10,005 nt of DNA, from the NCBI GenBank assembly GCA_035289385.1, contig DATDXI010000022.1, positions 1-10,005 of the forward strand, written 5' to 3'. The stretch is from JACOZM01 sp035289385 (GTDB taxonomy: Archaea > Nanobdellota > Nanobdellia > Woesearchaeales > GW2011-AR9). Under the pieces are notes generated by a model. It was not told the DNA's origin and made no database searches. It was given only the letters and a program-made list of their open reading frames with translations. Of this stretch, positions 5,575-10,005 are shown piece by piece (within the stretch, counting starts at the first letter, position 1; each line of letters starts with the position of its first letter). The position numbers were made by a program, and so were the translations under genes.

Positions 5575-5865
5575 ATGAGTGATAAACTTATTCCGGATAA
5601 AGGCTTTGCGGCATTGATTCTGATAGGGATGATCTTAGTAGCCATGGTCTTGATGAGCGACATCTCTTTTGATGTTGAGGATGAACCTGACGATAACCGC
5701 AGCAATTATCAAGGCAGCAGCGAAACACTAAAAAGACTCAATGAAGGTCTTCCTGATTGCGGGAAGTGTATCAAGAACTGCCAATGGACCCTGTTAAAGA
5801 CAAGAGAAGAATGCCAGGAGCAGTGTATCCCTGAAGAAACCTGTATTGAGCCTGATCTTTCTTAA
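5575..5865 (+). CDS. Small membrane-anchored protein with twin CX3C cysteine motif
   Basis: 96 residues. After a short charged start (MSDKLIPDK) comes one hydrophobic membrane helix at about 10-27 (GFAALILIGMILVAMVLM), then an acidic linker (DVEDEPDD), then a cysteine-rich end. Cysteines are at 62, 65, 69, 80, 84 and 90. The pair C65-x3-C69 and C80-x3-C84, separated by ten residues, is a twin CX3C arrangement. In other proteins this forms two helices clamped by two disulphides (alpha-hairpinins, small Tim proteins). The likely topology is inside N-terminus, outside cysteine domain, where disulphides would form; this is inference. I recognise no orthologue and give no function. It is alone in its transcription unit, divergent from nop5, with a good RBS before ATG 5575. 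Confidence 0.75.
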   Translation: MSDKLIPDKGFAALILIGMILVAMVLMSDISFDVEDEPDDNRSNYQGSSETLKRLNEGLPDCGKCIKNCQWTLLKTREECQEQCIPEETCIEPDLS

Positions 5866-5879
5866 AGATATGTTTAACC

Positions 5880-5925
5880 TATTTTTCCTCTATCTCCGAG
5901 GTATCTTTCCCTTTCATTTTTTCTA
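5880..5925 (+). terminator. T-rich termination region behind the membrane protein gene
   Basis: Two pyrimidine-rich tracts (ATTTTTCCTC at 5881-5890 and CCCTTTCATTTTTTC at about 5909-5923) follow the stop codon by 15-60 bases, with a weak CCTC/GAGG pairing between them. Such U-rich stretches are the usual archaeal termination signal. Confidence 0.4.
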
Positions 5926-5937
5926 ATACTGCCTAAA

Positions 5938-5945
5938 GCTTCACC
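5938..5945 (+). repeat. Left flanking direct repeat (target-site duplication) GCTTCACC
   Basis: GCTTCACC here and again at 6216-6223 directly flank the inverted-repeat element, as expected of an 8-base target duplication made on insertion. Removing one copy and the element gives a plausible empty site. Confidence 0.75.
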
Positions 5946-5978
5946 GTACGTATTTAGTTCCACAACAAAAATAGTGGC
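5946..5978 (+). repeat. Left terminal inverted repeat of the MITE-like element
   Basis: The outer 15 bases pair perfectly with 6201-6215. The inner AAAATAGTGGC pairs with 6186-6196. The seven middle bases differ from the right end and include a 3-base insertion. Confidence 0.78.
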
Positions 5979-6185
5979 AGGTCGGAAAATTCTGTGACCT
6001 GCAAGCTAGCAAGGCTTGCTAGCAATTCAACGACTTTACGTAGAAATGGTATGAAAAACAGTATGTTTAAGTTTAAAGTCTCGCAACAAATATTGTGCAA
6101 GAAATCTCTATGATTTCTGCATCCTAAAAATCTGTTGATTTTTATGATCTTACGAACCTCTTAATGAATTTTCCCTCTTGACCAA

Positions 6186-6215
6186 GCCACTATTTTCACA
6201 GAACTAAATACGTAC
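6186..6215 (-). repeat. Right terminal inverted repeat of the MITE-like element
   Basis: Reverse complement of the left end: perfect over the outer 15 bases and the inner 11, with a short unmatched stretch between. Confidence 0.78.
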
Positions 6216-6223
6216 GCTTCACC
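6216..6223 (+). repeat. Right flanking direct repeat (target-site duplication) GCTTCACC
   Basis: Identical to 5938-5945. It lies only about 6 bases before the TATA box of the ribosomal operon. Confidence 0.75.
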
Positions 6224-6227
6224 AAAA

Positions 6228-6238
6228 TCTTTATAAAC
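6228..6238 (+). promoter_or_regulatory. TATA-box promoter of the ribosomal protein operon
   Basis: TCTTTATAAAC is the strongest TATA match upstream of uL3, preceded by an A-rich stretch (AAAA) in BRE position. Transcription would start near 6260, about 300 bases before uL3. A second candidate, CCTTATAAGG at 6311-6320, would start near 6342. The first box lies immediately beside the right target duplication of the MITE-like element. Confidence 0.55.
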
Positions 6239-6259
6239 AAACCGCATTCTTGAAGAGAA

Positions 6260-6555
6260 TCCATTACATAAACTGGTCAGTTCAGCTGATAAAGTGTGTA
6301 TCTGGACAAACCTTATAAGGGTATTATCTGTTGGCAAGGCTGAACGTAGTGAACGCCTGCCTTTTGGATGATAACCTTTTGTAAAGGTTATGCCTGAAAA
6401 GGTCATCATCACGGAAAGAAGTTTCTCTGATGAAGCCAAGAATAGGCAGTTAAAAACCATAGATTGGAGGAATCCAGTGTCATAGTCTGTAGGACGAAGC
6501 GAGACGTAGTGGTCGAGCGCACGTCGTACGACCTGAATGATACTGCTAATAGTTT
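6260..6555 (+). promoter_or_regulatory. Long structured leader before uL3, no convincing gene
   Basis: About 300 bases without a clear coding region but with many possible stems. GGCA(A)GGC at 6333-6340 pairs with GCCTGCC at 6355-6361. ATAACCTTT at 6371-6379 pairs with AAAGGTTAT at 6383-6391. The overlapping segment 6367-6380 can instead pair with 6397-6410 (13 pairs around one mismatch). TGGA-GGAA-TCCA at 6465-6476 has a GNRA-type loop. Two mutually exclusive stems lie at 6503-6507/6521-6525 and 6511-6515/6529-6533. I saw no tRNA, 5S, SRP or RNase P signature. It could be an autoregulatory ribosomal-protein leader or an independent RNA. The element begins after the promoter and ends at uL3, which has no Shine-Dalgarno. 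Confidence 0.4.
6390..6485 (+). CDS. Possible 31-codon ORF in the ribosomal operon leader
   Basis: ATG at 6390 opens a frame of 31 codons ending in TAG at 6483-6485. The peptide starts MPEKVIITERSFSDEAKNRQ and ends IDWRNPVS, a protein-like composition. The frame is closed upstream by TAA at 6372-6374. Its ATG sits in the 3' arm of the hairpin at 6371-6391, so folding could mask it. No Shine-Dalgarno is visible apart from AAAGG within that stem. It could be a leader peptide, a small protein or chance. Confidence 0.25.
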   Translation: MPEKVIITERSFSDEAKNRQLKTIDWRNPVS

Positions 6556-7506
6556 ATGTCGCAACCAAACATGCCCCGACGGGGAAGCTTGCAATACTGG
6601 CCGAGAAAACGGTCAAGGCATAGTTTAGTTAGAGTGCGCTCTTGGGTTTCTACTGCCGGTGTCAAGCCGTCAGCATTTATCGGCTATAAAGCAGGGATGA
6701 CCCAGCTCCTTATCGATGATAACCATCCCAAGTCGATGACCAAAGGAACTCAGGTCATTTTTCCTGCCACCATCGTCGATTGCCCTCCATTAGCCGTCTG
6801 CGGCGTTGCCTTCTATAAATTTAACAAAACAATGACATCTGTTTTAGCACCGAAACTTGCTAAAGAGTTAGGCAAGAAGATCCAGTTACCCAAGAAAACG
6901 AGTGCTTCACTTGCTGACATAAAAGATTTCGACGACCTCCGTCTTCTCGTCCACTCTCAACCAAAATTGACACCTTCCGGAACTAAAAAACCTAAATTAT
7001 TAGAATTGGCTATCGGTGGTTCTAAAGATCAAAAATTCAAATATGCTCAAGATATGCTGGGTAAAGAGTTAAGTGCCAGCGATGTTCTCGGTGACGTCCA
7101 CCTTCTCGATGTCAAAGCAGTAACCAAAGGAAAAGGGTTTCAAGGAACGGTTAAGCGTTTTGGTGTTCCTATCCGGCAGCATAAGGCAGAGAAGACGAAG
7201 AGAGGGATTGGAAACTTAGGATCATGGACTCCTAAACGGGTTCAATTTACCGTCGCTCAGTCAGGGAAGATGGGCTATCATCAACGAACAGAATTTAATA
7301 AAGAATTATTGAAGATCGGCACCAATGGGGAAGAAGTGACTCCTCAAGGTGGTATTATAAAATATGGCGAAGTGAAAAATCAATATCTTCTTATCAAAGG
7401 ATCTATTCCTGGGCCAAAGAAGAAAGCTGTGGTCTTAACACCTGCTATCCGGCCAAACAAGCATATGATGAAGGGGGTTTACACCGTTAAATCTGTTCTC
7501 CAATGA
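6556..7506 (+). CDS. rpl3: Large subunit ribosomal protein uL3
   Basis: 316 residues. uL3 binds 23S rRNA and extends toward the peptidyl-transferase centre. The N-terminus MSQPNMPRRGSLQYWPRKRS follows the archaeal pattern (Haloarcula uL3 begins similarly with PQPSRPRKGSLGFGPRKRS), which supports ATG 6556 rather than the next ATG at 6571. Further matches are AFIGYKAGMTQLLIDD (40-55), VTKGKGFQGTVKRFGVP (189-205), RGIGNLGSWTPKRV with the conserved tryptophan at 224, GKMGYHQRTEFNKELLKIG (237-255) and LIKGSIPGPKKKAVVL. It is slightly shorter than most archaeal uL3 (about 335-340). It is the first gene of the operon and overlaps uL4 by four bases (ATGA). There is no Shine-Dalgarno before its start, and the leader is long. 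Confidence 0.98.
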   Translation: MSQPNMPRRGSLQYWPRKRSRHSLVRVRSWVSTAGVKPSAFIGYKAGMTQLLIDDNHPKSMTKGTQVIFPATIVDCPPLAVCGVAFYKFNKTMTSVLAPKLAKELGKKIQLPKKTSASLADIKDFDDLRLLVHSQPKLTPSGTKKPKLLELAIGGSKDQKFKYAQDMLGKELSASDVLGDVHLLDVKAVTKGKGFQGTVKRFGVPIRQHKAEKTKRGIGNLGSWTPKRVQFTVAQSGKMGYHQRTEFNKELLKIGTNGEEVTPQGGIIKYGEVKNQYLLIKGSIPGPKKKAVVLTPAIRPNKHMMKGVYTVKSVLQ

Positions 7507-8309
7507 AACTAGCAATCCTCGATTCGGAACGGAACGTCAAGGGGCAGAAAGAGCTGCCTCAACAGTTTTCGGAAGAATATCGCCCAGACTTAATCCGAAG
7601 AGCAATCATGGCCTTGCAGAGTGCTGCTCGGCAGGTATATGGTGCCTCTCCAGAAGCAGGGATGCGCTACTCCTCAAGAGTTTCCAAGAGAAGAAGAAAT
7701 TATCGTGGATGTTATGGCTTTGGTATTTCTCGTGTCAACAGAAAAGTCCTTTCCCGTCGGGGAATGAGAATGTTTTGGGTTGGAGCAACTACCCCTCAGA
7801 CTGTCGGCGGAAGAAGAGCACACCCTCCTAAATCAGAAAAGATTCTTGAACGAAAAATCAATCAGAAAGAAAATCAGAAAGCTATCCGCTCGGCGATGGC
7901 AGCTACCATTTCCAAGACATTAGTTGAACAGCGTGGCCATAAAGTTCCGGAGAAATATCCTTTCATCATTGACTCTTCTGTAGAACAGCTAGAGAAGACG
8001 AAGGATATTACTGCTACACTCTTAACCTTAGGATTTCAGGATGAATTAGACCGGTCATCGGTCAGGAAAGTCCGTTCTGGACGGGGAAAATCACGGGGAA
8101 GAAAGTATCAGCGGAAGAAAGGTCCATTGGTTGTTGTCAGCGGCGATTGTCCTCTATTAACTTCAGCAAAGAATATTGCTGGGGTTGATGTTGTTGAAGT
8201 CAAAGCTCTGAATGCTGAGCTGTTAGCCCCAGGATCTATGCCGGGAAGGATTACCTTATGGACAGAAAAGGCGATTGAAGTATTACAGGAGACAAAATTA
8301 TTTATGTGA
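7503..8309 (+). CDS. rpl4: Large subunit ribosomal protein uL4 (archaeal/eukaryal type)
   Basis: 268 residues. uL4 binds domain I of 23S rRNA, and its loop lines the peptide exit tunnel. Archaeal-type motifs are present: RPDLIRRAIMALQSAARQVYG (27-47), VGGRRAHPPKSEK (101-113), KINQKENQKAIRSAMAAT (118-135), VRSGRGKSRGRKYQRKKGPLVV (190-211) and NAELLAPGSMPGRITLWTEKA (237-257). The internal arginine-rich loop (SSRVSKRRRNYRG, 57-69) corresponds to the tunnel extension. Its ATG overlaps the uL3 stop as ATGA, which indicates translational coupling. It ends in TGA at 8307-8309. Confidence 0.98.
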   Translation: MKLAILDSERNVKGQKELPQQFSEEYRPDLIRRAIMALQSAARQVYGASPEAGMRYSSRVSKRRRNYRGCYGFGISRVNRKVLSRRGMRMFWVGATTPQTVGGRRAHPPKSEKILERKINQKENQKAIRSAMAATISKTLVEQRGHKVPEKYPFIIDSSVEQLEKTKDITATLLTLGFQDELDRSSVRKVRSGRGKSRGRKYQRKKGPLVVVSGDCPLLTSAKNIAGVDVVEVKALNAELLAPGSMPGRITLWTEKAIEVLQETKLFM

Positions 8310-8671
8310 TGATCATGGCAAAACAGACGATGGCAGAACCAAAGAATAAAAAAAATATGGACCTCAAAAAAGTTGTTTCTCCAGAACATGCTGCAAGCCT
8401 TTCCGATGAAATAGACCCTCACAATATCATCAAATATCCTTTGTCGACGGAAAAGAGTATCCGGCAGATCGAGTTTGGCAATAGCCTCATCTTTGTCGTC
8501 AATCCGCGAGCAACAAAAGGCGACGTGAAGAAAGCGGTGGAGCAGCTCTTCAATGTGAAGGTTGCTAAAGTAAATGTTCAGAATTCCTTTGATGGGTACA
8601 AAAAAGCATATGTGAAGCTGGCTGCAGGAAGCATAGCTTCCGATGTCAGTGCAGACTTAGGGTTGATATAA
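8309..8671 (+). CDS. rpl23: Large subunit ribosomal protein uL23, with N-terminal extension
   Basis: uL23 lies at the exit-tunnel opening and is a docking site for SRP and chaperones. The family core begins around residue 36: DPHNIIKYPLSTEKSIR, LIFVVNPRATKGDVKKAVEQL, FNVKVAKVNV, KKAYVKL and ADLGLI at the end. Archaeal uL23 is usually about 85 residues; this one is 120, with a lysine-rich, low-complexity extension of about 35 residues (AKQTMAEPKNKKNMDLKK). Three in-frame starts cluster at the uL4 stop: GTG 8306, ATG 8309 and ATG 8315. ATG 8309 shares one base with the uL4 stop (TGATG), typical for coupled translation, so it is chosen; 8315 is also credible. The core assignment is secure and the exact N-terminus is not. 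Confidence 0.95.
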   Translation: MIMAKQTMAEPKNKKNMDLKKVVSPEHAASLSDEIDPHNIIKYPLSTEKSIRQIEFGNSLIFVVNPRATKGDVKKAVEQLFNVKVAKVNVQNSFDGYKKAYVKLAAGSIASDVSADLGLI

Positions 8672-8672
8672 A

Positions 8673-9374
8673 ATGGGTAAAAGGCTTATTCAGCAAAGAA
8701 GAGGACGTGGAACACATACGTATCGTTCCCCTAGCTTCCGCTTCAGGGGAGAAGTAAAGTTTCCTCTAGGCAATGCCCAAGGGAAAGTTGTTGATATAGT
8801 CAATTGTCCGGGCCATTCTGCTCCGCTGATGGAAGTTGCTTACGATAATGGGATGAAATCGTTATCCTTTGCTCCAGAAGGCATCTGTGTTGGTAACGAC
8901 GTCGCTTGCGGAACGACAGAAGTGAAGACAGGAAATATATTATTATTACGAGATATCCCTGAGGGGACGTTGGTCCACAATTTGGAATTACGTCCTGGAG
9001 ATGGGGGGAAATTAGTCCGGTCTTCCGGAACATCAGCAAAGATTGTTGCTAAAAGTGATGATATTGTTCGAGTACTATTACCCTCAAAAAAAGAAAAGGT
9101 ATTTTTACCAGACTGCCGAGCAGCAATCGGTTTAGTGGCTGGTGGAGGAAGGCTGGAGAAGCCTTTCTTAAAAGCAGGAAAGAAATATTGGAAGATGAGA
9201 GGGAGGAACAAGCTTTATCCAACAGTATGTGGTATCTCGATGAACGCTGTTGACCATCCATTCGGTGGGAAATGTTCTCACGTCAAGGGAAGGCCTACTC
9301 AGTCGCCGAGAAATGCTCCTCCGGGAAGAAAAGTAGGGAAGATAGCTCCACGAAGGACGGGAAGAAGGCAATGA
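8673..9374 (+). CDS. rpl2: Large subunit ribosomal protein uL2
   Basis: 233 residues. uL2 binds 23S rRNA near the peptidyl-transferase centre and bridges the subunits. The archaeal form is recognisable from MGKRLIQQRRGRGTHTYRSP, NCPGHSAPLMEVAYDNG (44-60), LRDIPEGTLVHNLELRPGDGG (92-112), VRSSGTSAKIV, LPDCRAAIGLVAGGGRLEKP and NKLYPTVCGISMNAVDHPFGG (179-199), with a basic C-terminus. The functionally important His of the DHP motif (His195) is kept. The second residue of the usual DHPHGG is Phe197 (codon TTC) instead of His. It starts one base after the uL23 stop, and its own Shine-Dalgarno is not evident, so coupling to uL23 is likely. Confidence 0.98.
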   Translation: MGKRLIQQRRGRGTHTYRSPSFRFRGEVKFPLGNAQGKVVDIVNCPGHSAPLMEVAYDNGMKSLSFAPEGICVGNDVACGTTEVKTGNILLLRDIPEGTLVHNLELRPGDGGKLVRSSGTSAKIVAKSDDIVRVLLPSKKEKVFLPDCRAAIGLVAGGGRLEKPFLKAGKKYWKMRGRNKLYPTVCGISMNAVDHPFGGKCSHVKGRPTQSPRNAPPGRKVGKIAPRRTGRRQ

Positions 9375-9384
9375 TGAGGTTACT

Positions 9385-9765
9385 ATGGCAAAGATAACGA
9401 CATGGCGCGGTAAAACGGAAGAGGAAGTGCAAAAGATGGACTTTAACGAGTTCCTGAAGCTAATCCCATCTCGACCAAGGAGAACCCTACAGCGAGGCTA
9501 CAACCCACAGCAAAAAAAAATGCTGAAAAAAGTGTCGGACAATCACAAAAATATTCGTACTCAAAGCAGGGATATGATCATCATCCCGTCGATGTTGGGC
9601 AAGACGATAAAAGTGTATAATGGGAAAGAATATCTCCCTATCATTGTTACCATAGATATGCTCGGTCACCGTCTAGGTGAGTTTGTCTTGACGAGAAAAG
9701 CAGTCACTCACGGCTCAGCAGGATTAGGAGCAACCAGATCGAGTAAAGGGGTTTCCGCGAAATAG
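9385..9765 (+). CDS. rps19: Small subunit ribosomal protein uS19
   Basis: 126 residues. uS19 sits in the head of the 30S subunit near the A site and the subunit bridges. Conserved segments are MDFNEFLKLIPSRPRRTLQRG (18-38), NIRTQSRDMIIIPSMLGKTIKVYNGKEY split over 56-83, MLGHRLGEFVLTRK (92-105) and the signature HGSAGLGATRSSKGV (109-123). The TH of the usual IRTHxRDM is TQ here. It begins 10 bases after uL2. A clear Shine-Dalgarno GAGGT lies at 9376-9380, five bases before the ATG, one of the few strong ones in this operon. Confidence 0.98.
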   Translation: MAKITTWRGKTEEEVQKMDFNEFLKLIPSRPRRTLQRGYNPQQKKMLKKVSDNHKNIRTQSRDMIIIPSMLGKTIKVYNGKEYLPIIVTIDMLGHRLGEFVLTRKAVTHGSAGLGATRSSKGVSAK

Positions 9766-9775
9766 GTAAATAATC

Positions 9776-10005
9776 ATGAACGCTAAAGAAACATCAGGAA
9801 AAGAACATCTTGCCGTAGCTCGGGCTTTGAATCTTCCGATATCTACAAAACATAGTATCGAGATCAGCCGGACGTTAAGGTATAAGACTACTGCCTTTGC
9901 CAAGGCTTTCCTGGAAGATGTCATTGCTATGGATAGGCCTGTTCCATTCAGGACATTCAACAAAGATATGGGTCATAAAAAAGGGATGACTGCCGGGCGT
10001 TATCC
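9776..10005 (+). CDS. rpl22: Large subunit ribosomal protein uL22, 5' part only
   Basis: The first 76 codons are inside the window; the gene continues beyond position 10005. The translation contains LPISTKHSIEISRTLRYKTT and AKAFLEDVIAMDRPVPFRTFN, followed by HKKGMTAGRYP. These match the archaeal/eukaryal uL22 pattern, in which the protein binds all domains of 23S rRNA and its hairpin lines the exit tunnel. The start codon ATG lies 10 bases after the uS19 stop, with a weak AGGT upstream. Its position after uS19 is the standard archaeal order. Confidence 0.95.
   Translation, partial: MNAKETSGKEHLAVARALNLPISTKHSIEISRTLRYKTTAFAKAFLEDVIAMDRPVPFRTFNKDMGHKKGMTAGRY

Larger units (their letters stand above)
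5946..6215. mobile_element. MITE-like non-autonomous insertion element, 270 bases
   Basis: Ends are GTACGTATTTAGTTC (5946-5960) and its perfect reverse complement (6201-6215). Similarity continues inward: AAAATAGTGGC at 5968-5978 matches GCCACTATTTT at 6186-6196 after a 3-base offset, so the terminal repeats are about 30 bases. The element is flanked by direct repeats GCTTCACC. There is no transposase or other convincing ORF inside, so it would need a transposase supplied in trans. An alternative parse extends the inverted repeat by one base (CGTACG...CGTACG) with a 6-base duplication CTTCAC. Eight-base duplications occur in several families (such as IS6, IS66, IS256, IS1595, ISL3); I cannot assign one. 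The interior is unusually rich in short perfect hairpins. It lies between the small membrane protein gene and the ribosomal operon promoter. Confidence 0.78.

Noticed and set aside
5946..6215. Reading the inverted-repeat region as an SRP, RNase P or similar RNA gene
   Set aside because: The closing stem and the CAGGTCGGAAAA segment recall SRP helix 8, but the conserved AGCAG part and the rest of the SRP core are absent. No RNase P core motifs were found, and the flanking 8-base direct repeats point to an insertion.
6161..6460. 99-aa leftward open frame spanning the right end of the MITE-like element and the operon leader
   Set aside because: It crosses the element boundary and the target duplication, has no family motif, and has no RBS or TATA box at the right place; it is most likely chance.
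6395..6545. Box C/D guide RNA in the ribosomal operon leader
   Set aside because: C-box-like TGATGA (6428-6433, and GTGATGA on the minus strand near 6410) and CTGA motifs occur, but the spacing is not that of a 50-70 base archaeal C/D sRNA with paired C/D and C'/D' boxes.

Overview
This window is archaeal. It carries the two protein partners of the box C/D 2'-O-methylation machine (fibrillarin and Nop5). Ribosomal genes run in the archaeal S10-like order uL3-uL4-uL23-uL2-uS19-uL22, with archaeal sequence features. Nearly every transcription unit has a TATA box about 26 bases upstream of, or just before, its start codon. Compact proteins (a short Nop5, a small ferredoxin) and many small proteins of unknown function would fit a DPANN-type archaeon such as Woesearchaeota or Pacearchaeota. 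That placement is inference; no 16S gene is present.

Left part (1-1970): a single-cluster [4Fe-4S] ferredoxin and an AT-rich unknown gene (166 aa) read rightward. Opposite them lie a Lys/His-rich helical small protein (92 aa) and a 2H-phosphoesterase (RNA ligase/cyclic phosphodiesterase superfamily).

Centre (1980-5413, all leftward): nop5, a pentapeptide-repeat protein, a MazG-type nucleotide pyrophosphohydrolase and fibrillarin. mazG and fibrillarin overlap by 23 bases and probably share a transcript. The pentapeptide gene has its own promoter and a leader made of three copies of a 32-base repeat; each copy can form a hairpin and carries a Shine-Dalgarno-like AGAGG on the transcribed strand. 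TATA spacing points to leaderless transcripts for several of these genes and favours the second in-frame ATG of nop5.

Right of centre (5530-6555): a small membrane-anchored protein with a twin CX3C cysteine motif, then about 690 bases without a convincing gene. Inside this gap is a 270-base MITE-like element with 15-base perfect terminal inverted repeats (about 30 bases if imperfect pairing is included), flanked by an 8-base direct repeat (GCTTCACC) and filled with short hairpins. It has no transposase. It lies immediately upstream of the apparent promoter of the ribosomal operon. That promoter is followed by a roughly 300-base leader with competing hairpins and one possible 31-codon ORF.

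Right end (6556-10005): the ribosomal protein operon uL3, uL4, uL23, uL2, uS19 and the start of uL22. The genes are tightly packed, with 1-4 base overlaps or gaps of 1-10 bases. The uL22 gene runs off the window.
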